Positions 1 through 8,319 of a stretch of DNA of 64,000 nucleotides are shown here, one piece after another (position 1 is the first letter of the stretch; the number at the start of each line of letters is the position of its first letter). Below the pieces are notes generated by a model, which was given only the letters and a program-made list of their open reading frames with translations, made no database searches and was not told where the DNA came from. This DNA is from JACRIM01 sp038042195 (GTDB lineage Bacteria > Planctomycetota > Phycisphaerae > UBA1845 > UTPLA1), in assembly GCA_038042195.1 (NCBI GenBank), contig JBBTET010000021.1:14103-78102 (forward strand), in the 5' to 3' direction. The position numbers were made by a program, and so were the translations under genes.

Positions 1-1
1 A

Positions 2-400
2 CGCGCCACGCTTAAGGAAATCCCCGTGGCAAATGCCGTCGCGGATGGTGGCATCGACGGCGATCACGCCGTGGCCCCGACGCGAGGAATCACGTTTATC
101 TCGGCAAAGCAGTGGAACGACACCCTTGGCGAACTTGGAGCAGACTTGCCGTGGCACACTCGGCGTGCAAATGTGTTGATCGATGCCCCGTCGCTCGGCC
201 ACTGGATCGGAAAGACCATCCGCGTTGGCGAAGTGGAAGTGGAAATCCTCGATGAAACCCGGCCCTGTCAACTCATGGACCAACTGCACAACGGACTTCG
301 CGCAGCCTTGAAACCCGACTGCCGAGGAGGCGTCCTCGGGCGCGTCAGCAAGAGCGGGAGTTTTCGCGTGGGCGACACTGCGGAAGTAATCACCAAATAG
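2..400 (+). CDS. MOSC domain protein, 5' end outside window
   Basis: The reading frame is open to the first base of the window, so the N-terminus is missing; a GTG at 26 is only an internal start-like codon. The visible part is the second half of a small stand-alone MOSC (molybdenum cofactor sulfurase C-terminal) domain: a GDH motif, a threonine/isoleucine strand (ITFIS), an R-x-N-V/L strand, a G-x-x-I-R-V-GE segment and the conserved RPC motif before the last strand. MOSC proteins are thought to carry or transfer sulfur or bind molybdopterin, and the RPC cysteine is the family's key residue. The substrate of this copy cannot be told. The next gene is convergent. Confidence 0.85.
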   Translation, partial: RATLKEIPVANAVADGGIDGDHAVAPTRGITFISAKQWNDTLGELGADLPWHTRRANVLIDAPSLGHWIGKTIRVGEVEVEILDETRPCQLMDQLHNGLRAALKPDCRGGVLGRVSKSGSFRVGDTAEVITK

Positions 401-413
401 TCCACGAGCCGGA

Positions 414-1295
414 CTACTCATCCCCATCGTCGGATTTCTCGTCCTCGTCGTTCGCCTTCATTTCCTTCGACTTCTTGTTGCTTGCGCCCGACGACTTCTT
501 TGTGTCCTCGTCGTCCTCATCCTTATCCTTCGTGCCGGCCTCCTTAGCGCGGGCCGTCGCTTTCACGACTTCCATCGTCGGCAGGATCAGCCCGTTGGAA
601 ATGTCTCGTCCGATCCCGGTGAAGGCCATGCCTTGTAACTCCTCGTCCTCCGGCATTTGGATGACCGCAATCCCCACGATCTGGCCCGACGCTGAAAAGA
701 CCGGCAGCCCCGGCTCCAATCCGCCCAGCCCCGTGGGAACGAGCAGATCGCGCGGCTTCTTGGTTTTGCCGGCCAGCCGACCCTCACTCACCGTCAGGAT
801 TCTGTCGAAATACTTGGCCATCTTGCGCAGCGCCAATATCCGCTGACCCACCTCCGGCGCGATGGACTTGGACATGTCGAGACACGCGAACTTCCGATCG
901 CCGGGCTTCTTGATCTGCACCCACGCCAGGTCGAGTTCACTATCACGGGCCAGCACCTTGGCTTCCAACCCATCAATATCGTCGCCGATGAGCACCTTGA
1001 TGTCCGTCGGCGTCGCACTGCCGCCAATCGAACGCATCATTCGTGGCGACCCGAACCGCGTATTCCCGCACAACACCAGCCCCCCGGCATCCACCATCAC
1101 GCCCGTAATCTCGGCCTCGCTCTCTCGATTGCCGAATTGCCCTTCCATCTTGAGCACGAACTTCACGGTGACAAACGCCGGCCCAACATCGGTGAGAACC
1201 CTGGCATAGTCGGCCGTGTCATCCGCGCGAAGCGAACCGACCGACACAACGATTATCAGCGTAACGACAGCCATGTTACGAAACAAACGGGGCAT
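414..1295 (-). CDS. trypsin-like pseudoprotease, exported
   Basis: A 293-residue protein with an N-terminal signal peptide (about residues 1-24) and a trypsin/HtrA-like fold. The strand pattern matches HtrA (TGVMVDAGGLVL, then LDLAWVQI with the Asp at 122, then GQIVGIAV), but the catalytic His segment reads GNTRFG and the GNSGGPL loop is replaced by LEPGLP, with Pro195 in the nucleophile position. It is therefore predicted to be inactive. The C-terminal 40 residues are a Lys/Asp/Glu-rich tail. Start ATG at 1295 was chosen because AAGGAGA lies just upstream; longer reading into the previous gene gives no sensible leader. It follows the active HtrA gene by 10 bases, so the two are almost certainly one operon and may act together in the periplasm. 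Confidence 0.75.
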   Translation of the reverse strand: MPRLFRNMAVVTLIIVVSVGSLRADDTADYARVLTDVGPAFVTVKFVLKMEGQFGNRESEAEITGVMVDAGGLVLCGNTRFGSPRMMRSIGGSATPTDIKVLIGDDIDGLEAKVLARDSELDLAWVQIKKPGDRKFACLDMSKSIAPEVGQRILALRKMAKYFDRILTVSEGRLAGKTKKPRDLLVPTGLGGLEPGLPVFSASGQIVGIAVIQMPEDEELQGMAFTGIGRDISNGLILPTMEVVKATARAKEAGTKDKDEDDEDTKKSSGASNKKSKEMKANDEDEKSDDGDE

Positions 1296-1305
1296 TCGGG
1301 TCTCC

Positions 1306-3438
1306 TTAATTGGCCGGGGCCTTCTTGTCATCCTCTGGCAGGTTCGGCTTCCACTCCGGCTCCACAAATTGGAACCTCGTCTGAACGCCGCGCAGCACAA
1401 CAAACACCACTCGCTGCGGCTGCTCCTTGGCAATGGCCTTCATGGCTTTCTTATACGCCTTGAGGTCTTTGATCTCGTGCTGATTAATCTTCAAAATCAG
1501 ATCGTCGGATTGCAGACCGCCCAGCCCGGCCCAACCCGCCGACTCAGCCGATTCAACAAGGACGCCTTCAACAGTCTCGTCCCAACGATGATCGTCACGG
1601 TCGAAAAACGTCAACTCGCGCACGGTCAGTTCAAAATCCTGATTCCGGGCGCGACGGGCCTCTTCAGGCGTCAGGCGCGTTCGCTCCAACTTGACCGTCA
1701 GCTTCTCCTTCGACTTGTCCCGCAACACCGTCAACTCGGCGGACTCATCGATCTTCAGCTTTCGCACGGCCCTCGCAAAAAGCCCCGAATCCTGCATCCC
1801 GCGCGGGCGGAGCTTTTCGCCGTTAAGCGATGTGATGATGTCGCCCACCTTGAGCGGCGACGAGGCGGCATCCGTGTTCGGATAAATCCGCGTAATGCGA
1901 TATCCAAGATCGTCAGGGTGCCCGAGTTTCTTGGCCAGCTTGTCAATAATCGGTTGCGTGGCCACACCGATCCACGCCTTCGCCACCTCCCGCGGCGGCG
2001 GCTCGTTCTCATCGAGCTTGGGCTTGAGCAAGGTCAGATGGCTTTTGCCGCTGCGGTTGAACTCGATAAGCAAATTCTCCGGCAGCGGATCGGACTGCAT
2101 GATCTTCTCATAGACCTTGATCAATTCATGCAGATCACCAATCTTCTCACCATCGATGGACTTAAGCACATCGCCTCCGACAATAGCCGGCTCGGCAAGC
2201 TGCCCAGGGCCGCCGGTGCGAACGCTGCTGATGTACGCACCCTCGCGCGTCTCAAACTTGTTCTCCCGAAACATCCGCTCCGTGATTTCCTCGACCGTGA
2301 TGCCCCACGATCGAAGCGACGCCTCATCGCCGCGATCCTTTTCCAGCTTCAGCGTGGTAATCTCCGCCTGGCCCGGCTTCCCCTCGCGCTCGTACGCCAC
2401 GCGAATCGTCGCCCCCACCGCCACTTCCGCGATCCGCTTCATCAACGGCGGAATCTCCTCGGGGAATCGCACCGTCACGCTCTGACCGTCGATGAGCAGC
2501 AGCACATCACCCGCCTTGACGCCCGCCTGGTCCGCTGGGCCGGCCTTCACGACGGAATTGACCAGTACGCCTTTGTCATAACCCGTCTTTTCAATGGGCT
2601 TGAAGCTGACGCCGATCCAACTGCGCGTGATTGCCTTGTCCTTGATGAGGCCGTCGGCGACCAACTTGGCAAGATTGCTGGGGATGGCGAAGCCCATCGA
2701 ATTACCGCCCAGCTCATTGATGCCGACAATCTCGCCTTTGAGATTCACCAACGGCCCGCCGCTGTTGCCGGGGTGGATGAGTGAGTCGTGCTGAATCCAT
2801 CGTGTGAACAGACCCGTCCGCTGTCCCTCTTCAAGCTCCATGTCCTCGGCATCTTCCTCGCTGCTGCCGGCGAACACGCGCTCGGTGTTGGACACAATCC
2901 CAAGCGTCACCGATCGTGATAACGCTAACGGCGACCCCATCGCCATCACATGGTCGCCGACCTGCAAATCATCCGAATTCCCGAACTTCGCCACAGGCAA
3001 TTGCGACGCCGGACTCTTCAACTCCGCCAGATTCAGTTTGATGACCGCGATATCAGTCAGCGGATCCTCCCCGATGAGCGTCGCGGAAATCTCCTGCTTG
3101 TCCGAAAGGGTACACTTGAACTTCTTCCCCTTGGACGTCACATGGTAATTCGTCACCACGTACCCCTCGGCCGAGACGATGGTGCCGCTGCCGATGGACC
3201 GGCTCTTGTGTTCTTTGCCGTCGTAATAGTTCACCGAGACGACGTGGATGTTCACCAGCGCGGGAAATACACGATCCCGCGCCAGCTCGATCATCTGCCG
3301 CAAATCCTCACGTAACTGATCGGCTTTCTTCGTATCCGGCGTCGGAGGCTCCGCAATCACCGCCCCGAGCCGCACCAAACATGCGCCAGCCAGGAATAGC
3401 AATATATAAAGTGTCCGCAACGGCACGCGTTTTCGCAT
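1306..3438 (-). CDS. HtrA/DegP-type S1C serine protease with several PDZ domains
   Basis: A 710-residue exported protease for periplasmic protein quality control. Residues 1-29 form a signal peptide. The trypsin-like domain (about 45-260) carries the full triad: His99 in TNYHV, Asp129 in PLTDIAV, Ser226 in PGNSGGPL. Three or more PDZ-like domains follow (about 270-375, 390-480, 490-590 and a last one near 620-690), recognisable by G-V-x-A-GD-V/I-L-x-I-x-G segments. This is longer than typical DegP (about 450-500 residues) because of the extra PDZ units. It is the first gene of a two-gene unit with the pseudoprotease downstream. The triad is intact; substrate is unknown. Confidence 0.92.
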   Translation of the reverse strand: MRKRVPLRTLYILLFLAGACLVRLGAVIAEPPTPDTKKADQLREDLRQMIELARDRVFPALVNIHVVSVNYYDGKEHKSRSIGSGTIVSAEGYVVTNYHVTSKGKKFKCTLSDKQEISATLIGEDPLTDIAVIKLNLAELKSPASQLPVAKFGNSDDLQVGDHVMAMGSPLALSRSVTLGIVSNTERVFAGSSEEDAEDMELEEGQRTGLFTRWIQHDSLIHPGNSGGPLVNLKGEIVGINELGGNSMGFAIPSNLAKLVADGLIKDKAITRSWIGVSFKPIEKTGYDKGVLVNSVVKAGPADQAGVKAGDVLLLIDGQSVTVRFPEEIPPLMKRIAEVAVGATIRVAYEREGKPGQAEITTLKLEKDRGDEASLRSWGITVEEITERMFRENKFETREGAYISSVRTGGPGQLAEPAIVGGDVLKSIDGEKIGDLHELIKVYEKIMQSDPLPENLLIEFNRSGKSHLTLLKPKLDENEPPPREVAKAWIGVATQPIIDKLAKKLGHPDDLGYRITRIYPNTDAASSPLKVGDIITSLNGEKLRPRGMQDSGLFARAVRKLKIDESAELTVLRDKSKEKLTVKLERTRLTPEEARRARNQDFELTVRELTFFDRDDHRWDETVEGVLVESAESAGWAGLGGLQSDDLILKINQHEIKDLKAYKKAMKAIAKEQPQRVVFVVLRGVQTRFQFVEPEWKPNLPEDDKKAPAN

Positions 3439-3573
3439 AATAAACCCTTACGTCATGAGTATCTGGAATCCGTAGGGAGGAGATTGCTCATCGCACCCCC
3501 ACACGATGCCAATGGCGGCCCAGTCTCACCGATGCAGTATCACGTCGCAAGTGCCCGCGCAATTCGGAAATCG

Positions 3574-4245
3574 TCACCCGCGAAACCCCGCCGCGCCCAC
3601 CAGTGGAACGAAGCGAACCCGGATCAGGTTCGTTTCCAAATACCGCGAGCCGCGCCGCTCGACCAGCACCAGCCGTTGAACCCCCTCCTCGCCCACCGGC
3701 AGCACCATTCGACCGCCATCAGCGAGCTGGTCCAATAGCGCAGACGGAATGCTCGGCGCTGCGGCGGTCATCATGATTCGGTCGTACGGCGCAAACTGCG
3801 GCGCACCAACACTGCCATCGCCGACCAAAAACGTCAACCGCATCGGCGACTCCGGCGAGAGTCGAGCCATGGCGGACACCGATAGTTCGGCGATCCGTTC
3901 AATGGTGATGACACACTCCGACAACATCGAAAGAATGGCCGTTTGATAGCCCGTCCCCGTGCCGACCTCGAGCACGCGATGCGTCGGCCCGACCGCCAAC
4001 ATCTCCGACATATACGCCACGATGTACGGCTGCGAAATCGTTTGCTGATGCCCAACCGACAGCGCCCGATCGTCGTAGGCCTGCTCTGACAACTCGTCGG
4101 AGACGAAATCCTCACGACGCACCGACCGCATCGCCGCAAGTAGGCGTGGCTCGCGAATGCCCCGGGCCACAAGCTGAGCCTCGACCATCTCGTGCCGCTC
4201 GGCACTGCGATCCGCTGCCCTGATGCTGAAATAGGGGGCCATCAT
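3574..4245 (-). CDS. pcm: protein-L-isoaspartate O-methyltransferase
   Basis: A 223-residue cytosolic enzyme that uses S-adenosylmethionine to methylate L-isoaspartyl residues in damaged proteins, the first step of repair. The SAM-binding motif VLEVGTGTGYQTAIL sits near residues 91-105; the family motifs VGHQQTISQPYIVA (near 65-78) and the motif II region DRIMMTAAAP (near 153-162) are present. Length matches Pcm (about 210-225). Two adjacent ATGs (4245, 4242) are possible starts. It is monocistronic, with the HtrA gene 135 bases downstream in the same direction and a divergent neighbour upstream. Confidence 0.93.
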   Translation of the reverse strand: MMAPYFSIRAADRSAERHEMVEAQLVARGIREPRLLAAMRSVRREDFVSDELSEQAYDDRALSVGHQQTISQPYIVAYMSEMLAVGPTHRVLEVGTGTGYQTAILSMLSECVITIERIAELSVSAMARLSPESPMRLTFLVGDGSVGAPQFAPYDRIMMTAAAPSIPSALLDQLADGGRMVLPVGEEGVQRLVLVERRGSRYLETNLIRVRFVPLVGAAGFRG

Positions 4246-4324
4246 GAACGTAGTCCCTTATTGGACCAGTGCTTATGAATCTTAGCACAGAGGCCGTGAG
4301 AATGCACCGCACAAGGCCGATAGA

Positions 4325-5002
4325 ATGGGTATCGTATTCATAGTCCCGGACGTGGGACAGGCGTGGGAGTCGCTCAGCTTGCCAAACAGAAAAAGACAAT
4401 CCATAGCGATGCACTCGGCACTCGCACTCCTCGCACTCAACGGCCTTGCCTGCCAGGATCAGCAGAATCTGCCGCTCGGACCCAGCGACGCACAAGACCC
4501 ACAATCACTCGCCGCGCGTCTGCTCTTCGCCGACGCTTGCCGCGACATTGCCAACAAGTCCACCGCCGCACGCGACCTCCTCCGCGCCATCAACGCCGAA
4601 CGGGCAAAGGCCAAGCTCCCCACGCTCAAACCAAACGACACGCTCACCCTCATCTCCGAGTTCTACGCCTGCCGTCTCGTCGAGGGTGACTTCTTCTCAC
4701 ACGTCGATCCATTCGATGGCTCCACCGTCGACCGCCGCGCCTCTGACTTTGGCTACCCCTTCCTGAAAATCGGCGAGAACCTCGCCGCCGGCCAGCGCGA
4801 CGCCGAGCAGACCCTCCTCGAATGGCTCAACTCCCCCGGCCACAAAGCCAACATCCTAGACCCCTCTTACACCGATGTGGGTGTCGCCATCAAAGAAGGC
4901 ACCAAGTCCGGCCCCTTCTGGGTCCTCGAATTCGGCCGCCCCATCACCGCCGGCGACGAAATTCAAACTACGGCCCCAACCTCAACCCGCCCCACCGATT
5001 AA
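4325..5002 (+). CDS. CAP-domain (SCP/YkwD-like) lipoprotein
   Basis: A 225-residue protein with one CAP domain: family residues are visible in FFSHVDPFDG (His), IGENLAAG (Glu) and SPGHKANILDPSYTDVGVA (second His). Bacterial CAP proteins of the YkwD group are exported and of unclear biochemical role. A lipobox-like LNGLAC follows a short hydrophobic stretch. The true start may be TTG at 4379, which has GGGAG nine bases upstream and would give a 24-residue lipoprotein signal (N-region NRKRQ); the ATG at 4325 is the longest option and ATG 4409 the shortest. The same-strand CsgG-like gene follows 82 bases downstream. Confidence 0.85.
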   Translation: MGIVFIVPDVGQAWESLSLPNRKRQSIAMHSALALLALNGLACQDQQNLPLGPSDAQDPQSLAARLLFADACRDIANKSTAARDLLRAINAERAKAKLPTLKPNDTLTLISEFYACRLVEGDFFSHVDPFDGSTVDRRASDFGYPFLKIGENLAAGQRDAEQTLLEWLNSPGHKANILDPSYTDVGVAIKEGTKSGPFWVLEFGRPITAGDEIQTTAPTSTRPTD

Positions 5003-5084
5003 CCAAACCGCCGTCGCCGGGTCCATGCAGTATGCTATTTCCACCGCGCCTCAGCCGCGCGCCTTGCTTCTCACAGGAGACGAC

Positions 5085-6284
5085 ATGATTCGCAGCCTCA
5101 TTCGCCATTCAATATGCCCAACCCTCCTCCTCATTGCCGTTGCGGGCGGTTGCTTCCTGCCGCAAGTCGCCCTGGCCAAGGAAAAGCAGGTTGTAACCGT
5201 CTCCTATGTCCTTCGCCCCGACAAGCCTCTCCCGGCCGACCTAAAGACCGTCGCCGTCATGGATGCAGGCGTCGAAAGCACCGATGGCGTGAAGGGTAAC
5301 CTGCGCAGCAAGAAGTGGTCAGCCATCGCCGCCGAAATGATCGAGGCCATGCTGCAAGGCCCCGAGGGCGATGCCGCGCTCACCGTCGTGCAACGCAGAG
5401 CAACGAAGAAGATTCTCGACGAGCAGGACCTCAAGCTCGCCGGCATCGTCGAAGGAGACTCAGCAACCCAGGTCGGCAAGCTGCTCGCCGTGAGCGGACT
5501 CATCATGAGCAAGATCGACATCCGCGTGGACACCCGAAAACAAACGAAGGAGACCATCGACTGGACTCGCCTGCTCGGTCAGAGTGGTTTGGCAGGCGGC
5601 CCGCGCCGCGATCCAAGACTCCGACCGATGCCGGGCGGACCGCGCGAAGGCAATCCCTATCGCCAGCCGCGAAGGTCGCCGCTTGGAAATGGGCCGGGCG
5701 ATCTGCCGACAAAAACCATTGAGGAAATCAGTCGGTCACTCACGGTGCAATGCTCGTTCGCCCTGGTCGACGCGGCCACGGGCCGGAGCATCGTGCAGTT
5801 CTCGCCGCCGGTCTATCAGAAGACCGACAAGGCCAAACCCAACTTCCTCTTCGGCGGCTGCATCGATGAGGCTGACCTCGACCCCGTCGATCTTTTCATC
5901 GGTGAATTGGTCGAGAGAGCGGCGAGGGAGTTCACGGGGATGCTCGCGCCGACGCGAGTGAGTTACACCTGCGAGATCATTGGTCGTGGCAAGGAAGGCG
6001 AGGCGGCGATTCGTGCGATTCGCGCCGATGATTTCGCAAATGCAGTTCGACTCTTCGAGGCCTCCCATCAGGACGACCCCAAGGAAGACCAGACGGTGTT
6101 TGCCCTCGCCGTGACCTGTGAGTTGGCCGAAGATTATCCGCGCGCCTTGGAAAACTATCGCAAGGTCTGCTCGATGCCCAAAGTCGATGACGAAGATCTT
6201 GTCGTGTATCTGGCCGCGAAAGATCGGTTGGCGACCCACATCGGGCGGATTGCCTTGACAAAGGTGTTAAAACCGGGCGATTAG
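5085..6284 (+). CDS. CsgG/LpoB-like lipoprotein with TPR-like C-terminus
   Basis: A 399-residue exported protein. The signal segment ends at either a lipobox (AVAGGC) or a signal peptidase I site (ALA-KE). The central domain resembles the CsgG/curli-assembly and LpoB family: a VAVMDAG-type first strand, then VVQRRATKKILDEQDL and AGIVEG...VGKLLAVSGLIMS, the usual 'sensor of ligand then multimer' pattern. A Pro/Arg-rich insertion lies near residues 170-205. The C-terminal 100 residues (AIRADDFANAVRLFEAS, YPRALENYRKV) look like one or two TPR units. ATG 5085 has CAGGAGA upstream. No other curli gene is near, so a secretion role is not implied. Its end overlaps the convergent HisH-like gene by four bases. 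Confidence 0.72.
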   Translation: MIRSLIRHSICPTLLLIAVAGGCFLPQVALAKEKQVVTVSYVLRPDKPLPADLKTVAVMDAGVESTDGVKGNLRSKKWSAIAAEMIEAMLQGPEGDAALTVVQRRATKKILDEQDLKLAGIVEGDSATQVGKLLAVSGLIMSKIDIRVDTRKQTKETIDWTRLLGQSGLAGGPRRDPRLRPMPGGPREGNPYRQPRRSPLGNGPGDLPTKTIEEISRSLTVQCSFALVDAATGRSIVQFSPPVYQKTDKAKPNFLFGGCIDEADLDPVDLFIGELVERAAREFTGMLAPTRVSYTCEIIGRGKEGEAAIRAIRADDFANAVRLFEASHQDDPKEDQTVFALAVTCELAEDYPRALENYRKVCSMPKVDDEDLVVYLAAKDRLATHIGRIALTKVLKPGD

Positions 6285-6910
6285 TTTGAGGCAAGGCGGG
6301 TGAACGCGGACAGCACTTTCAATCCCGCGTCGCCCGACTCTTCCGGGAGGAACTCGACGCCCATCAGGTTCGCCTGCTGCACGGCTGCGGAGAACTCGAC
6401 GTTATGACGGGCGCGCGCCCCAATGACGGAATCGTCCAACGGCTCGGCGTGGAAGGCATGGTCAAAGTAGAAAGTCTCGCCACTGTTCATGCCAACGAAT
6501 AATGGGAATCCGTTCGTCCATTGAACCGGGCTGAACCCCAAGTGACGATTCGAGGCATTTGCAATCGGCGAATACCCGGCGGATTGAAACGCCGCGACCT
6601 TGCCGTGAACGAGTCCGAGGCCGGTGTGCTGACCCTCTTCATAACTGACATCGAACAGCAGATGCATGCCCTGCCCGATGCCAAGCACGGGGCGACCGGC
6701 ATCCACGGCGTGAAAGATCGGTCGCAACATGCCGCGATCGCGCAAGGTTCGAATAGCCCTGGGAAAGGAATCGCACGCCGGAAGAATGATCTTGGAGGCA
6801 CGTTCGAGTCGGTCGATGGAATTGACGAGCACACTATCCGCGCCGAGATCATCGAGCGCCTTTTTCAGGTTCACCGTCCGGCTGGATTCGTAGTCGACAA
6901 TAGCAATCAT
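6281..6910 (-). CDS. HisH-like glutamine amidotransferase lacking catalytic Cys and His
   Basis: A 209-residue protein that aligns end to end with HisH, the glutaminase subunit of imidazole glycerol phosphate synthase (MIAIVDY start, GLGLVHGKV, FYFDHAF, ...GDAGLKVLSAF end). The nucleophile elbow normally reads GICLGMQ but here reads GIGQGMH, placing Gly79 where Cys belongs. The FHPEKS motif is FLPEES, with Leu188 in place of His; only Glu190 of the triad remains. The oxyanion-strand motif PGVG is PACD. It cannot hydrolyse glutamine by the known mechanism. No hisF or other his gene is nearby, so it is probably a repurposed paralogue (structural or ligand-sensing) rather than the working HisH. 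Confidence 0.85.
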   Translation of the reverse strand: MIAIVDYESSRTVNLKKALDDLGADSVLVNSIDRLERASKIILPACDSFPRAIRTLRDRGMLRPIFHAVDAGRPVLGIGQGMHLLFDVSYEEGQHTGLGLVHGKVAAFQSAGYSPIANASNRHLGFSPVQWTNGFPLFVGMNSGETFYFDHAFHAEPLDDSVIGARARHNVEFSAAVQQANLMGVEFLPEESGDAGLKVLSAFTRLASN

Positions 6911-6959
6911 GCGTGGTCTCTACTATATCACTATATCGTACCGTGCGGCGCGTGGAATT

Positions 6960-6990
6960 GAAAAAGCCCGCGGGAGGTCTTCCCGCGGGC
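6960..6990 (-). terminator. intrinsic terminator of the OmpA-family gene
   Basis: Read on the minus strand, a perfect 10-bp stem GCCCGCGGGA / TCCCGCGGGC with a 5-base loop is followed directly by five T residues. It lies 56 bases after the stop codon of the OmpA-family lipoprotein gene and before the HisH-like gene, so the two are separate transcription units. Confidence 0.9.
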
Positions 6991-7045
6991 CATTTGTTCG
7001 CGTTGGTTCAACGAGGGTGCGGCAAGCCACCCTCTGTTCGATTTC

Positions 7046-7756
7046 TTATTCGTCGCTGTTCTTGCTGCTCTTGGTCATCGTGGATTCGGCCAGGCCCGAC
7101 TTCCGCTTGACGGCGTAGAACTCGACACGACGATTCTGGCTGCGATTCTTCTCGGCGTTGTTGTTTGGGGTCTTCGGGCGGTGCTCGCCGCAGTTGGCTT
7201 GAACAAGCGTCTCGTAACCAACACCGGCCTCATGCAACGCACGGACCGCAGTCAACGAGCGATGGGCACCGAGTTCCCAATTGTCCTTCCACTTGCTCTT
7301 CTTGATCGGCTGATCGTCGGTGTGGCCGAACACATAGATGTCGCGATCAGCGAAGCGCGAGCGAAGCTCGGAGGCGATCTGCTGCAGCTTGGCGCGACCA
7401 CCGGCGGTCAGGTCGGCCTTGCCCGCTTCAAAGAGGACCGAGCCGGGAACGGAGAGGAAATCAAAGCTGTTGAAGGCGGTCCACTCGCCGTCCTTGGCCT
7501 TGGAACCGGCATTGCGGGCTTCGGCAAGGGCGCGATTCAGTTGATCGATGGTGCCCTTGGCGTCACCCTCGCGGACCATGCCGTCCTGCAACAGACGATC
7601 CTTGTCTTCAAGGTCCTTTTTGAGCTGATCGTTTTCAGCGGTGAGGTCTTCGATCTTCTTGGTCTTGGCGTCGGGGCCGCAACCCGTCAAGGTGACGGCG
7701 AAGAAAAGAGCCGTAAGCGGCAGAAGCGCCAAGAACCTGCGTGTCATCCGTGTCAT
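7046..7756 (-). CDS. OmpA-family peptidoglycan-binding lipoprotein
   Basis: A 236-residue lipoprotein: charged N-region, hydrophobic core and lipobox LTGC near residue 26. A coiled coil of about 40-50 residues (KIEDLTAENDQLKKDLEDKD) follows, then a C-terminal OmpA domain (about 110-220) with VLFEAGKADLT, VFGHTDDQP and NRSQNRRVEFY, the peptidoglycan-binding signature. It probably ties the outer membrane to the cell wall. ATG 7756 was chosen because GGAGGA lies just upstream; the longer frame from 7822 would begin almost at the predicted transcription start. Promoter and terminator are both visible, so it is a single-gene unit. Confidence 0.9.
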   Translation of the reverse strand: MTRMTRRFLALLPLTALFFAVTLTGCGPDAKTKKIEDLTAENDQLKKDLEDKDRLLQDGMVREGDAKGTIDQLNRALAEARNAGSKAKDGEWTAFNSFDFLSVPGSVLFEAGKADLTAGGRAKLQQIASELRSRFADRDIYVFGHTDDQPIKKSKWKDNWELGAHRSLTAVRALHEAGVGYETLVQANCGEHRPKTPNNNAEKNRSQNRRVEFYAVKRKSGLAESTMTKSSKNSDE

Positions 7757-7840
7757 GGTGTGTTCCTCCAATGGTTGAACGTCGCGAACTGTCATGTCGA
7801 CTTGACGGCACGCGACCTGCATGCAATCAAGACATGGGGA

Positions 7841-7869
7841 TATATATTACAGCGAAGTGAAAACGTCAA
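7841..7869 (-). promoter_or_regulatory. sigma-70-type promoter of the OmpA-family gene
   Basis: On the minus strand TTGACG (7869-7864) is followed by a 17-base spacer and TATATA (7846-7841), a near-consensus housekeeping promoter. The expected start near 7833 gives a leader of about 77 bases before the ATG at 7756. Confidence 0.75.
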
Positions 7870-7947
7870 TAGAGAACGGTGTGAATGGTTCGAAAAGTCC
7901 TGATGGGGGTGTGAATTATCGCCGTGACGGTGCAGCCGGATTGCTCC

Positions 7948-8316
7948 TCAAGGCTGTGATTTTTCGTCTCCCAGGGCGCGGCGGAGCTTGTCATAGATGC
8001 GGCGTTCCCGTTCGTCGAGCGTTTGCTTCAGTTTCTCCTGTTCGGCAAGTCGGTCGGTCAGCTCACGCTCCTTGCGAAGCTCCACCCACTCGGCCCACAC
8101 CCGGCGCGTCTTCGTCAGAAGCCAGAAAGACAGGATGGAAACGACGCTGGTCGCACCCATTAGCCAAAGCGTCGATACCTCGACGGCACTGGCACCCGGC
8201 CAGAAGTTAGTCTTATGGTTCCGATTCATAAACACGATCACGGCGACGGCGACAAACACGATGCAAAGGACCGTAACCTTGGCGTGGACAACGAATTGGC
8301 GAAAACCAGAGGCCAT
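7948..8316 (-). CDS. small two-helix membrane protein with coiled coil
   Basis: I do not recognise a named family. The 122-residue protein has two predicted membrane helices (about residues 14-30 and 45-66) and then a highly charged cytoplasmic helix (VELRKERELTDRL...LDERERRIYDKLRR) likely to form a coiled coil. The layout recalls LapA/DUF1049 proteins but the sequence match is weak. It starts three bases after the stop of the prepilin peptidase gene on the same strand, so the two are probably translated from one message. Confidence 0.6.
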   Translation of the reverse strand: MASGFRQFVVHAKVTVLCIVFVAVAVIVFMNRNHKTNFWPGASAVEVSTLWLMGATSVVSILSFWLLTKTRRVWAEWVELRKERELTDRLAEQEKLKQTLDERERRIYDKLRRALGDEKSQP

Positions 8317-8319
8317 CAG

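Noticed and set aside
1216..2784. Long open frame of 522 codons on the plus strand
   Set aside because: It is antisense to the HtrA and pseudoprotease genes, is His/Arg/Leu-rich and has no recognisable domain; a shadow of high-GC coding on the other strand.
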